Positions 47,155 to 56,100 of a DNA stretch of 64,000 nt are shown here, in pieces (the first letter of the stretch is position 1; every line of letters begins with the position of its first letter). Below the pieces are notes generated by a model. The model worked only from the letters and a program-made list of their open reading frames with translations, searched no databases and was not told the origin of the DNA. A program made the translations under genes and the position numbers. Source of the DNA: Candidatus Latescibacterota bacterium (lineage in GTDB: Bacteria > Latescibacterota > UBA2968). The DNA is taken from NCBI GenBank assembly GCA_022824945.1, contig JAJDYX010000006.1, positions 1 to 64,000 of the forward strand, given 5' to 3'.

Positions 47155-49692
47155 CTACAGCCGCGGATCCACGGGTTCTGTTTCGAGCGCGAGGACGCCG
47201 AAGACGCATTCGTGGATGCGGCGCAGGGGATCGTTTTGAACGAAGCGGCTGAGGGCTTCGAGGCCCAGGGCAAATTCGCGCAGGGCGAGGGATTGCTTGG
47301 TTTTGACATTGCGCCAGCGCAATTTTTTGAGATTTTCGGGGGTGGTGTATTCGGGGCCGTAGATGATGCGGAGGTATTCGCGGCCTCGGCATTTGATGGC
47401 GGGCTGAATCAGCCTGCCTTTTTTGTTGCGTGCAATGAAATTCAGGGGTTTGACGACCATGCCTTCGCTTCCCTCTGCTGTTTTTTCTTTCCACCATGCA
47501 GTGGTGTTGGCACAACTTTGCGCGTCGTTGAGATCGACGACGCGGTATGATGTGGTGTGGAAGAGTTCGGGATCGGCCAGGCACAGTTTTGAGAGGGTTT
47601 CCATGTGATAGGTGTGGGGCTGATTGTGGTGAACGCTTCCTTCTGTGGCGAGGATGTGAAAGGGCGCGAGTTTGAGGTCTGTGAGATTTTGAACAGGCCA
47701 GCAATAGGCGCGGTACGAGTGAATGTAGCGGTTGATGCGATGTGAGCGATTTTTGTATTTGTCGATCCAATCGCCGATGTCGATGTTGTTGGTAGCGGTG
47801 GCGTTGAGGGCCGCGAGGGTGGCGTTGAGAGATGCGCGGGCAGATGCGCCGACAGCTGCGTATTGTTCCTGCAGTAGTTGTTGTGCGCGGGCAGACCAGG
47901 GCATGAGTTCGCAGTCGAGGGCTATCCATGTGGTGTTGAGGCTGTTCCAGAGGTCGGCTTTGGAGACGGCGTTTTGGAGGCGGGTAAGGAATGCGGTTTC
48001 GAGAGTTGTATCGTCAAAGAAGGAGCGGCCCGTTCGGGTATAACATGCGCCGGGTGCGGGTTCGGATAGGCCAAAACGCGTGCGGGCAATATCTTCATTT
48101 TTACACAGGATGACGATGGCGCGGGATCCCATGTGTTTTTCTTCGGCTATGACCTGAGTAATGTCGTTTTCCCGATAGTAGGCATAAGCTTCGTCAGGGT
48201 GTTCGAGGATATTGGGACGCGGACTGGGTTTTGATGGGGACATGGTCGGCGGCAGGTAGATCAGCCATTTGGGATCGATGGCGTAGCGGCTCATGATTTC
48301 GAGTGCGGCAATGGCGTGTTCTTCGCGGATGGTGATGCGCGGGATGAGAAAGGTATCTACAGCGCGTTTGCCGCTGACGTCGTCGATGTCGAGCATGTCG
48401 TCGTGCGTTTGCTGTGCAGAGCGGGCGGCCTGAGAGGCAAGAGGGCGCGAGGGTTTGCTATATGTTTTGAGCGCGGGTACAGAGACGCATTCTTTTTCGG
48501 GATAGCGCAGGGCAGTGAGTGCGCCGCCATAGACACAGCCCGTGTCGATGTTGATGGTGTTGTTGAGCCATTCGGGATTGGATACGGGGGTGTGTCCATA
48601 GACGACGGTGGCTTTGCCGCGGTATCGCGTCGCCCAATTGAGGCGGATGGGCAGGCCATATTCATCGGTTTCGCCCGTGGTTTCGCCATATAGGGCGAAA
48701 GCGCGTACGGTGCCCGAGGTGCGTCCGGCGAGCTCTTCTTTCATTCCGGCGTGTGCAACGACGAGGTTGCCGTTGTCGAGTATGTAGTGGCTGACGAGGC
48801 TGTCGAGGAAATTTGCATAGCGTTTGCGGTCTTCAGTGGAATATGATTCGAGTTGTTCGAGGGTTTCGGAAAGGCCGTAAGTGGGTCTGACTTTTTTGCC
48901 CTGTAGCGCGCGTACGAGGCGGGTGTCGTGATTGCCTGGGATGCAGAGGGCGGTGTCGGAATGGACCATTTGCATGACGAGGTCGAGTACCTGGGGTGTT
49001 TGGGGACCGCGATCTACGAGGTCGCCGAGAAAGATGGCTTTGCGCCCTGGTGGTGGTGTTATGTGGTTGGGCTGAATGTCGTAGCCGAGTTTGTCGAGTA
49101 GCGCGAGGAGTTCGTCAAAACAGCCGTGTACATCGCCGATGATGTCAAAGGGGCCGTGGTCGTCGCGGCGGTTGGGCCAAACTTTTTCGCGTGTGATGCA
49201 CGCACGCTGGACTTCGTCTTCTGAGCGCAGGGTGTAGATGCGGCGAAATCCTTCGCGTTTGAGGCGTCTGAACGAGCGGCGGAGTTGATGGCGTTGTTGC
49301 GCGATGACGCGATGCGCAAAGTTGCGGTCTGGTCGGTGTTTGTTGCGTTCGCGGCAGAGATCTTCGGGCATGTCGAAGACGATGGCGATTGGGAAGACGT
49401 GATGTTGTTTGGCCAGTGCAACGAGGGGTTTGCGGGCGCTTTCCTGTACGCTGGTGGCGTCGATAACGGTGAGTTTGTAATTGGCGAGGCGTTTGGCGGC
49501 CACATAGTGGAGGGTTTCAAATGCCTCTTTTGTGATGGTCTGGTCGGTTTCGTCGTCGCTGATGAGTCCGCGGAAGTAGTCGGAAGAGAGGACTTCGGTC
49601 GGTTTGAAGTGGGTTTTGGCAAATGTGGATTTGCCAGAGCCAGATACGCCGATGAGGACGACGAGTGCGATTTCGGGGATTGTGATGTTCAT
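47155..49692 (-). CDS. pnkp: Polynucleotide kinase-phosphatase-ligase of bacterial RNA repair (Pnkp)
   Basis: This 845-aa protein has the three-module plan of bacterial Pnkp. The 5' kinase (about 1-165) has P-loop GVSGSGKST and DATSVQESAR. The metallophosphatase (about 175-420) has IIGDVHGCFDELLALLD, FLGDLVDRGP and CIPGNHDTR. The C-terminal ligase-type adenylyltransferase has EEKHMGSRAIV with the nucleotidyl lysine near 517, and EGMVVKP near 730. Pnkp heals broken RNA ends and, activated by Hen1, seals them. The hen1 gene is directly upstream with 3 nt between stop and start. No ribosome binding site is apparent, so translation is probably coupled to hen1. Confidence 0.93.
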   Translation of the reverse strand: MNITIPEIALVVLIGVSGSGKSTFAKTHFKPTEVLSSDYFRGLISDDETDQTITKEAFETLHYVAAKRLANYKLTVIDATSVQESARKPLVALAKQHHVFPIAIVFDMPEDLCRERNKHRPDRNFAHRVIAQQRHQLRRSFRRLKREGFRRIYTLRSEDEVQRACITREKVWPNRRDDHGPFDIIGDVHGCFDELLALLDKLGYDIQPNHITPPPGRKAIFLGDLVDRGPQTPQVLDLVMQMVHSDTALCIPGNHDTRLVRALQGKKVRPTYGLSETLEQLESYSTEDRKRYANFLDSLVSHYILDNGNLVVAHAGMKEELAGRTSGTVRAFALYGETTGETDEYGLPIRLNWATRYRGKATVVYGHTPVSNPEWLNNTINIDTGCVYGGALTALRYPEKECVSVPALKTYSKPSRPLASQAARSAQQTHDDMLDIDDVSGKRAVDTFLIPRITIREEHAIAALEIMSRYAIDPKWLIYLPPTMSPSKPSPRPNILEHPDEAYAYYRENDITQVIAEEKHMGSRAIVILCKNEDIARTRFGLSEPAPGACYTRTGRSFFDDTTLETAFLTRLQNAVSKADLWNSLNTTWIALDCELMPWSARAQQLLQEQYAAVGASARASLNATLAALNATATNNIDIGDWIDKYKNRSHRINRYIHSYRAYCWPVQNLTDLKLAPFHILATEGSVHHNQPHTYHMETLSKLCLADPELFHTTSYRVVDLNDAQSCANTTAWWKEKTAEGSEGMVVKPLNFIARNKKGRLIQPAIKCRGREYLRIIYGPEYTTPENLKKLRWRNVKTKQSLALREFALGLEALSRFVQNDPLRRIHECVFGVLALETEPVDPRL

Positions 49693-49695
49693 GAT

Positions 49696-51057
49696 TTATT
49701 TTTTATTGAATACGACCATTTGCGTTGGTGGACCTGCTTCGGGATCTACGGGACCGATGGGTTTGATTGTTGCACTGTAGTTAAATTTTTTCTCGATGCT
49801 TTGTGCCCAGTGTTGAAATTGTTTGCGCGACCACTCAAAGCGGTGGTCGGGGTGGCGAAATTGTCCGGCGGGGAGAGATTCCCAGCGCACGTTGAAGTCG
49901 GCATTTGGGGTGGTGATGATGACGGTGTTGGGATGGGCATATTCAAATACGACGCGTTCGAAGACGGATAGTCGCGATGGGTCGAGGTGTTCAATAACTT
50001 CGAGGAGCACTGCGGCGTCATAGCCGTCGAGTCGCGTGTCGCGGTAGAATAGCGACCCGTGAATGAGTTCGACGCGGTTGCGCTGTATGGGTTGTTCGAG
50101 GCGTTTTTGGGCGCGGCTCAGGGCATAGTGTGAAACTTCCAGGCCGAGGATTCTGGTAAATTGAGGGCGTTCTGACAAGACTTGTGTGAAGTGACCTTCA
50201 CCGCAGCCGAGGTCGAGTACGCGTTGTGCGCCGCTGATTTCGAGTTCTTTGAGTACGGCATTGTGTCGTTGCTGGTTCAGCCTGAGGTTGTTTTCGACGA
50301 CGAGTTCGTTGTCTTTGATATTGCGCGATAGGGGCTGTTCATCCATAAGGCGATAGGCTTCCTGGGTGAGGATGCGCTGGTGTCTGAGGTATCGGTCTAT
50401 GATGAGGTCGCGTTTGGGGTGGTCTGATAACCAGCCTTCGCCGCGGCGCATCAGGGTGTCGATTTCTGACTGGCTGACGAAGTAGTGTTTGTCATCATCG
50501 AGTACGGGGATGAGGACGTAGAGATGGGTGAGCAGGTCTTTTAGTGGGATGGTTGCTTCGAGTGCAACGGTGTAATACGGGCTGTACCCCCATTCTGAGA
50601 ATTTTTCGTCGAGACGGTGCGGTTTGGCTGTGACTTTATATCCCAATGGCTGAAACAGGTCGTTGAGTAGCTGGTCGCCACCCCGACAAGGGAGAACGTG
50701 GATTTCTACGCGCAAGGAAATGGGCCGGGTAACGAGATCGGGTCGGTCGGCGCACTGGCCTTTGAGCGCGCTACCAAATACGCGGGCGATGGCTACGCTG
50801 GTGAACGAGGAGGCGACATAGGGACGGTCGGTGACGTAATCGCGAAGTGCAAAGGTGTTTTGGCGACGGCGTTTGAGGCCGATGGTGTCGAGGTCGAGCA
50901 ATAGGGCAGCCGTGCATTTTTCATCCGTGGCTTCGGGATAAAATACATGTGCGCGACCAAAAGAGAGATCAAAGGTCTGCGCGCGTTTGGGATGTTTGTG
51001 TAGCAGATAGCCCAGGTCGGTTGCGGGGTTGTATGTGGTTGTGATGGTTAAGAGCAT
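49696..51057 (-). CDS. hen1: 3'-terminal RNA ribose 2'-O-methyltransferase Hen1
   Basis: This 453-aa protein has the N-terminal Hen1 domain that assists Pnkp ligation (LTITTTYNPATDLGYLLHKHP at the start, then RAHVFYPEATDEKC). Its C-terminal SAM methyltransferase has VLDLGCGEGHFTQVL (about 285-299). The metal-binding E-x-x-E-H reads EVIEHLDPSR, and HRFEWSR lies near the end. Hen1 methylates the 3'-terminal ribose at the repaired site and protects the RNA from renewed cutting. It is the first gene of hen1-pnkp. No strong ribosome binding site is visible. Confidence 0.93.
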   Translation of the reverse strand: MLLTITTTYNPATDLGYLLHKHPKRAQTFDLSFGRAHVFYPEATDEKCTAALLLDLDTIGLKRRRQNTFALRDYVTDRPYVASSFTSVAIARVFGSALKGQCADRPDLVTRPISLRVEIHVLPCRGGDQLLNDLFQPLGYKVTAKPHRLDEKFSEWGYSPYYTVALEATIPLKDLLTHLYVLIPVLDDDKHYFVSQSEIDTLMRRGEGWLSDHPKRDLIIDRYLRHQRILTQEAYRLMDEQPLSRNIKDNELVVENNLRLNQQRHNAVLKELEISGAQRVLDLGCGEGHFTQVLSERPQFTRILGLEVSHYALSRAQKRLEQPIQRNRVELIHGSLFYRDTRLDGYDAAVLLEVIEHLDPSRLSVFERVVFEYAHPNTVIITTPNADFNVRWESLPAGQFRHPDHRFEWSRKQFQHWAQSIEKKFNYSATIKPIGPVDPEAGPPTQMVVFNKK

Positions 51058-51083
51058 GAGAAGTGTGAAGTAATGATAGCCCC

Positions 51084-51179
51084 GTCATCGCGGCATGATT
51101 CCCTGCTCAACATCATGCAGAGCCTGCCCTTGAGGTTTTAATCAAGGGGACATGGCCGAGCCGCGATCCAGAGGTTTTG
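51084..51179. repeat. Intergenic palindromic repeat, copy 4 (longest form)
   Basis: The arms GTCATCGCGGCATG and AGCCGCGATCCAGAGG enclose about 65 bp with an inner hairpin (CCCTTGAGG and ATCAAGGGG arms). It fills much of the 51058-51366 gap before the next gene; nothing else is recognisable there. Confidence 0.78.
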
Positions 51180-51366
51180 TTTGTTATTACTGACGTTGTG
51201 CATTGGCGTGCTATTTCAAGATACACAGAAAATCATTTTGAAGATAGTGTTACTTGTTCCTGTCTATGCAGATCTTTTTGTGTGGACTGGAATTTGTTGA
51301 TGGTGTATTTTCGATGATGGATGCGAGGTGTTTGAGAGGATTTACATTTTTGGAAGGGGCGAGCAG

Positions 51367-51564
51367 ATGATACGCGAGATCGTGATGGCTGGCATATCCG
51401 TTGGGGCGGTGATTGCGCTGGCGTGGTGGATGGATCATCCAAAAAAAGAGGTGGGAAGTCTGTTGGCTGTGGGTGTGTTTGTGGTGATCGTTGTGGTTGC
51501 TTTTCTAAAAAATAAGAATCAGGTGACGCGCTATCAAAGGATGAAGCACAAGAGAGATGAATGA
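51367..51564 (+). CDS. Small two-helix membrane protein
   Basis: This 65-aa protein has two hydrophobic helices (MAGISVGAVIALAWWM and LLAVGVFVVIVVVAFL) separated by a short polar loop, with a basic C-terminus. It matches no family that I recognise. The ATG at 51367 has AGGGG upstream; a GTG at 51328 in the same frame would add 13 residues. Its stop overlaps the start of the next gene by 4 nt (ATGA), so the two are coupled. It may assist the following solute-binding lipoprotein at the membrane; this is a guess from position only. Confidence 0.6.
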   Translation: MIREIVMAGISVGAVIALAWWMDHPKKEVGSLLAVGVFVVIVVVAFLKNKNQVTRYQRMKHKRDE

Positions 51565-52970
51565 GTGTAGATAGGAGAATAAGGAGGATTGTAGTGTTGA
51601 GAGGGTTTGGTAGTGTGGTCGTGCTGGGCGTTATAGCAGGGATGATGTGGCACTGTGGTGGTGAGCGCGTGATGATGGAGGTGGATGAGCAAGTTGGGCA
51701 GCCGCTGGGTAAGCTGGCGGTGCAAGACAATGCGTCGGGGGCTGTGGTGGTGGCTTCTGTGCGACAGGATGACGCGCCCGTAAGTGGTGCAATGGTAGCG
51801 TTTGCGCGTTCTATCGCGGGACAGGCGGCAGAGTATGCGTGGTCGGGGATGACGGATGAAGATGGTCGGGTGCGGCTGGAGATTGCGGGCGATGCGACGG
51901 GTTATTATCAGGCACGTGTATCGCAGGATGGTAGCGTGATTGGGTTATGGTCGAGTATTCCGATTAATATCGGCGATGAGGTGATGGTCAATTTGCCCGT
52001 TGGGGAGAGGGCGAGTGTGACGAGGATGTCTCCGTCGGCTTGCGCGGATCGCGTGCTCAATTTTGGTTTTTTTGCTTTTTTCGCGCCGGTTAGTTCCAGT
52101 GTAGATCCCGATCCGGATGCCGCCGAGTTTAATACACATGTGGGTTATGAGGCGGATTTGTTGACGGCTCTTGAAGCTATGGATGGCGCAGGGCTGTCGT
52201 TTTCTCGGTACGGTATCGCGGTTTGGCCCAATATCTGGCTGCTGTCGGCTGGTGCGGAATACGATATTGTGGGCGGTGGTATTACGATTCTCGATTCCCG
52301 AACCCGCGATGAGATGGGCAATCAGGTGGTGACTTTTACTTCGGGGCATATTGCGTTTCGGCAGTCGCTTCTGGTGCGTGCTGAAGATGGGGTGCGCTGG
52401 GTTAGTCACGATGACCTGACGAGTGAGGTGCGCGTGGGCGCGCTGGCGAGTACGACGGGGGAGGCGCGTTTACTGGAGCTTGTGGGTCTGGTCAATGCCG
52501 ATGGGGTTTTGGCTGCGGGTGTGCGCGTTGAAACGAAAACGGATACGGTGGTCGCCGATGGTAGCGCGGAGTATTTTATTACTGCTGCTGGTGCGTCGCC
52601 CAATCTCGCGGGGAGACAACATCTTTTCCCGCCTGTAGATACGATGCCGCAGGTGATTTATCTGGGGGATGAGACAGGTGAAGTGGAATTACTTGACGCG
52701 CTTGCGTCTGGTAGGATTGATGCCCTGGCCCGAGGCGAGATCGGCAACCGCGATGCTGTGCATGCTTCGGGTGGTGCGTTTGTGGTGACGGCGCTGGATG
52801 CCGCGGTTGAGTATGGCGGCTTTACCCTTGGTGTGGACGATGCGGATTTGGCTGCCTGTATTGATGATAAGATCAATTATCTGACGGATGACCAGCGCAT
52901 CGGCTATGGAGAGTGGCGACAAGATCCTCTGATTTTTATGACCCGGGCCAGGATGTGGCAAGGGCAATGA
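51561..52970 (+). CDS. Membrane-anchored protein with Ig-like and extracellular solute-binding (SBP family 3-like) domains
   Basis: This 469-aa protein has a basic leader and a hydrophobic helix ending MMWHCGG, which could be a lipobox (Cys near 32) or a signal anchor. A carboxypeptidase-regulatory/Ig-like beta domain follows (about 55-155: VVVASVRQDDAPVSGAMVAF). The rest resembles amino-acid-type binding proteins: VGYEADLLTALEAM, YDIVGGGITILDSRTRDEM, VTFTSGHIAFRQSLLVR and VGALASTTGEARLLELV. This fold binds amino acids or similar small ligands in the periplasm. No transporter permease is adjacent, so it may be a sensor. It is followed by a terminator at 52993. Confidence 0.72.
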   Translation: MSVDRRIRRIVVLRGFGSVVVLGVIAGMMWHCGGERVMMEVDEQVGQPLGKLAVQDNASGAVVVASVRQDDAPVSGAMVAFARSIAGQAAEYAWSGMTDEDGRVRLEIAGDATGYYQARVSQDGSVIGLWSSIPINIGDEVMVNLPVGERASVTRMSPSACADRVLNFGFFAFFAPVSSSVDPDPDAAEFNTHVGYEADLLTALEAMDGAGLSFSRYGIAVWPNIWLLSAGAEYDIVGGGITILDSRTRDEMGNQVVTFTSGHIAFRQSLLVRAEDGVRWVSHDDLTSEVRVGALASTTGEARLLELVGLVNADGVLAAGVRVETKTDTVVADGSAEYFITAAGASPNLAGRQHLFPPVDTMPQVIYLGDETGEVELLDALASGRIDALARGEIGNRDAVHASGGAFVVTALDAAVEYGGFTLGVDDADLAACIDDKINYLTDDQRIGYGEWRQDPLIFMTRARMWQGQ

Positions 52971-52992
52971 TTATTAAGCACACTCCTCAATT

Positions 52993-53028
52993 AACTCCTC
53001 AAAGCCTTCGGGTTTTGGGGAGTTTTTT
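52993..53028 (+). terminator. Terminator after the solute-binding lipoprotein gene
   Basis: AACTCCTCAAAGCC pairs with GGTTTTGGGGAGTT around a TTCG loop, and a T-run follows (one mismatch plus G-T pairs). Confidence 0.82.
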
Positions 53029-53038
53029 ATTTTTCCGC

Positions 53039-53067
53039 TTGACAGAAGAATTGTTTGAGTGTATTAT
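53039..53067 (+). promoter_or_regulatory. Sigma-70-type promoter of the S41 peptidase gene
   Basis: TTGACA (53039-53044), 17 nt, TATTAT (53062-53067). It puts the transcript start just before the GGAGG at 53109 and supports the ATG at 53119 against the longer open frame. Confidence 0.75.
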
Positions 53068-53118
53068 TTAGGTAGAACACTAAGACACCGCTGGTTTTTA
53101 ACTCGATTGGAGGATCAA

Positions 53119-54504
53119 ATGACTGCTCGATATTTTAAGTTCTGCCGATCTGGTCTCGGGGTGTTCGCAACGGCGCGTGGAACACTGTTGGGCTTCTGTT
53201 TGTTCGTCGGATGTGCGACCGCGGGTGCTGAGGAACCCCCTCAGGTGGTGCGGACTGTGCCGGAGAATGGTGCACAGTCGGTGGATGCCGCTACGACGGA
53301 GTTGCGCGTCACTTTTGACCAGCCTATGGCGACCAAAAGGGGCTATTCGTTCGTGATTGTGGGTAGCAAATCTGTGTTTCCAGAGGTCGTCGGAAAGCCC
53401 CAGTGGATTTCTGATACGACCATTGTTCTTTCTGTGAAACTCAAACCGGATCGCCAATACAGCCTGGGGATCAACTCAGAGCGTTATCAGAGTTTTCGAG
53501 GAATCAATGGGCTTCCCGCGGTTCCGTATCCCATTTCTTTCAGGACTGCGCCATCGGGTGATGTGAAATCCCTGGATCCAGAAAAGAATCGGAAATCGTT
53601 GAAGCAGTTGAGGGCGGCCATCGAGGAGAAGTATTCCTATCGCGATCTGCGGGGCATAGATTGGGATGTTAGATTTGCCGAGTTCGAGGCGCGGTTGATT
53701 GATGCGAAGACGCCCAATCAGTTTGCCAGTCTTGCTGGACAACTTCTGGAGGTAGCCCGCGATGCTCATATCTGGCTCGATGCAGATGGTGATCGATTAG
53801 CTGGTTTTCGGCGCAATGTTCGCCTCAACGCGGATCGAGAGTTGCTGAAACGAATAGTACCTCAGCTTCGATCCGTCAATCGCGTGGTGGCTACCGGGAG
53901 GTTTCCGGATGGACCGGCGTATCTGATGATTGGAAGTTGGGCACAAAAAGTGGCCCGGGATATTGAGGCCGCCGCGAAATGGATCGACGAATTGTCGCCC
54001 GATGATACCCTGATTCTGGATATTCGATTCAACGGTGGGGGAGACGAGCGGTTGGCGAGAAAGATCGCCGGTCGATTTGTCGATCAATCTGTGGTATATG
54101 CCGGTCATGTCAATCGCGACACTTCCAGTCCTTCTGGTTTTTCCAAAATCAAGAAACGAACGCTGGAGCCGATTCGGCCCGGTTTTCGAGGGCGCACGGT
54201 CGTTTTGATGGGGCCGGTCAATATGAGCAGTTGTGAGGCGTTTTTGTTGATGATGAAGCAAGTGCCGCAATGCACGCTGATGGGCGAGAAGTCCTACGGC
54301 AGTTCGGGTAATCCGAAGCCGGTGCGCTTGGCGAATGGGGTGAGTGTGTTTCTTCCTTCGTGGGTGGCTTTGACGGCCGATGGAGAGCCGTTTGAGGGTA
54401 AGGGTATATCACCCGATGTTCACGTCGAATTTCCCGACGAGCCAGGGGATCATGACCCGTTGATCAACGCAGCCCTTGAATTGTTGAAAGGCGGTGAGAA
54501 GTAA
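53119..54504 (+). CDS. S41 family peptidase with N-terminal Ig-like domain
   Basis: This 461-aa protein has a leader with a hydrophobic stretch (about 15-35; LGFCLFVGCATAGA, possible lipobox). A bacterial Ig-like (Big_5-type) domain follows (about 40-150: VVRTVPENGAQSVDAATTEL, YSLGINSERYQSF). The C-terminal half is an S41 tail-specific protease core: DTLILDIRFNGGGDERLA and NMSSCEAFLLMMKQVP, where the serine after MS is the expected nucleophile, and GSSGNP follows. The start is supported by GGAGG 5 nt upstream. Its best internal parallel is the Sel1-S41 gene at 58876. It probably acts in the periplasm or on the outer membrane. Confidence 0.82.
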   Translation: MTARYFKFCRSGLGVFATARGTLLGFCLFVGCATAGAEEPPQVVRTVPENGAQSVDAATTELRVTFDQPMATKRGYSFVIVGSKSVFPEVVGKPQWISDTTIVLSVKLKPDRQYSLGINSERYQSFRGINGLPAVPYPISFRTAPSGDVKSLDPEKNRKSLKQLRAAIEEKYSYRDLRGIDWDVRFAEFEARLIDAKTPNQFASLAGQLLEVARDAHIWLDADGDRLAGFRRNVRLNADRELLKRIVPQLRSVNRVVATGRFPDGPAYLMIGSWAQKVARDIEAAAKWIDELSPDDTLILDIRFNGGGDERLARKIAGRFVDQSVVYAGHVNRDTSSPSGFSKIKKRTLEPIRPGFRGRTVVLMGPVNMSSCEAFLLMMKQVPQCTLMGEKSYGSSGNPKPVRLANGVSVFLPSWVALTADGEPFEGKGISPDVHVEFPDEPGDHDPLINAALELLKGGEK

Positions 54505-54507
54505 GAT

Positions 54508-54588
54508 GGGGGCGAGGCATGCCTCGCCTGTTTTAAGATATAAGACGTAAGAAGAGGTGACTTTAACGTCTTACGTTTCACTTCTCAC
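54508..54588. repeat. Intergenic repeat, copy 1 (GGGGCGAGGCATGCCTCGCC hairpin)
   Basis: The hairpin GGCGAGGC/GCCTCGCC is followed by TTTTAAGATATAAGACGTAAG and a second palindromic TAACGTCTTACG part. Copy 2 is at 56012-56081. It lies between the S41 and TlpA-like genes. Confidence 0.8.
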
Positions 54589-54656
54589 CTTATCCTGCGA
54601 CAGATGCCCGTCAAGCGCGTACCTGTAAACCAGCCATATTAAAAGGAGATACCGCA

Positions 54657-55874
54657 ATGTATAACGCTCACCTACTGAAAATCGCAATCATTGTTCATTT
54701 ACTTGCTACAAGTGTAATAGCGCAGGAGATCTCAATTGAGAAGACCAAAGAAGTGTTGGTTATGAGTGTAATGGGAGAGCAGAGCCTGATTGGACAGACT
54801 GCGCCAGAATTGGACATTGAAAAATACCTGCAAGCACCAGAAGGAGAAAAAAGTTTATCGGCATTAAAGGGCAACGTTGTCGTCCTGGAATTTTGGGCAA
54901 CCTGGTGCGCCCCCTGCGTGGCAGAAATTCCGCATCTGAACCAGTTAAGCGAGGAATTTCACGATAAGCAAGTGCAGTTTATCTCAATAACAGATGAAGA
55001 TGAAGGCGTAATTGCGCCATTTCTGAAACGACAAGAAATGAAATCGTGGATTGGACTGGACACGGATCGGTCGGCTTTCGAAGCTTATGGTGTCAGGGGA
55101 ATCCCACGGACATTTTTGATTGATCAAAAAGGCATAATCGCCGCATCGCTTCATCCGGCAGGACTTTCATCTGACATGATCGAAAAGGTCATCAAGGGAG
55201 AAAAAATAGAGCGACCCAAATTGCCAAAACCGAAAACTGTCGAAAACGAAGGCACCGATCCCATCTTCAAAATCTCGATTGCACCCACAGACAAAGAAGG
55301 CGGCCAGAGTTCGAGCAAAATTTCAAAAGGATACAAACAACAGGAAGCAGAGAGCAAAACATTGCACCAGATTTTGAGCACGGCTTATGGTGTTCCCACA
55401 ACGCGGATTATAGGTCCAGAGACACTTTTAGAGTCGCGGTACGAGATTTCAGTCAGACTGCCGACCAATCAGTTCGAATTGCTATTTCAACAAGCGTTGA
55501 CAGCATCGTTACAGTTGCGCGTTTCCAACCAGAAGAAATCTGTTGAAGTTTTCGTACTCACGGCTGGCGAAGACAGCGCAGAAAAGTTGAAACCCTCAGT
55601 AATGGGTTCAGGGGGATCTATGACAAGAAGTGGACGTGGCAAGATAAAGACAATGAACGGTGAAATCAGCAGGCTGGCGCAGTCATTGGAACATGCTTTA
55701 GAACGTGTCGTAGAGGATGGCACTGGAATAGAGGGAAAATACGACTGGGAAATCACCTATGACAAAGACGATCCCAATTCCGTGCTCGCGGCTCTGAAAG
55801 AACAACTCGGGCTACAAATTCGGAAAGAACAGCGAGAGATAGAGTTTTTGGTTGTGAATGATGCCAGTGATTGA
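54657..55874 (+). CDS. TlpA-like thioredoxin fused to a DUF3738-type domain
   Basis: This 405-aa protein has a signal peptide (about 1-22), then a TlpA/ResA-type thioredoxin domain with WATWCAPC (C84 and C87) and the cis-proline in RGIPRTFLID. The C-terminal part (about 235-400) is a DUF3738/TIGR03435-like domain, with LHQILSTAYGVPTTRIIGP, RYEISVRLP, and near the end GIEGKYDWEITYD and LGLQIRKEQREIEFLVV. DUF3738 domains are frequent in Acidobacteria-type genomes and their role is unknown. The thioredoxin part should exchange disulfides outside the cytoplasm. AGGAG lies before the ATG. Confidence 0.82.
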   Translation: MYNAHLLKIAIIVHLLATSVIAQEISIEKTKEVLVMSVMGEQSLIGQTAPELDIEKYLQAPEGEKSLSALKGNVVVLEFWATWCAPCVAEIPHLNQLSEEFHDKQVQFISITDEDEGVIAPFLKRQEMKSWIGLDTDRSAFEAYGVRGIPRTFLIDQKGIIAASLHPAGLSSDMIEKVIKGEKIERPKLPKPKTVENEGTDPIFKISIAPTDKEGGQSSSKISKGYKQQEAESKTLHQILSTAYGVPTTRIIGPETLLESRYEISVRLPTNQFELLFQQALTASLQLRVSNQKKSVEVFVLTAGEDSAEKLKPSVMGSGGSMTRSGRGKIKTMNGEISRLAQSLEHALERVVEDGTGIEGKYDWEITYDKDDPNSVLAALKEQLGLQIRKEQREIEFLVVNDASD

Positions 55875-55907
55875 TGTAGAGGCCCCTGGACGAAAGGAGA
55901 AATCAAA

Positions 55908-56006
55908 ATGAGACATATCGTGACAAAAATCGCGCAAATCAGCCTCTTTTCAGGCAATACTTCGGACATTTTTTTAAAAATCGCGCCATCATCAATGACT
56001 GTATAG
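55908..56006 (+). CDS. Short open frame with good ribosome binding site, possibly a gene remnant
   Basis: A 32-codon frame (starting MRHIVTKIAQISLF) has AAAGGAG 8 nt before its ATG. It matches nothing that I recognise. The frame ends just before the intergenic repeat at 56012. It may be the start of a gene cut off by that repeat, or simply chance. Confidence 0.25.
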   Translation: MRHIVTKIAQISLFSGNTSDIFLKIAPSSMTV

Positions 56007-56011
56007 ATGAT

Positions 56012-56081
56012 GTAGGGGCGAGGCATGCCTCGCCCGTTTTAAGATACAAGACGTAAGAAGGGATGACTTTAACGTCTCACC
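56012..56081. repeat. Intergenic repeat, copy 2 (GGGGCGAGGCATGCCTCGCC hairpin)
   Basis: The same hairpin and TTTTAAGATACAAGACGTAAG tail as at 54508-54588, a few bases upstream of the first ABC-2 permease gene. Confidence 0.8.
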
Positions 56082-56100
56082 TGTATCAAAGGAGTATGAC

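Noticed and set aside
47087-47929. Minus-strand open frame of 280 codons in another frame of pnkp and the cohesin-like gene
   Set aside because: The protein is almost only Arg/His/Pro/Ser and overlaps two well-supported genes.
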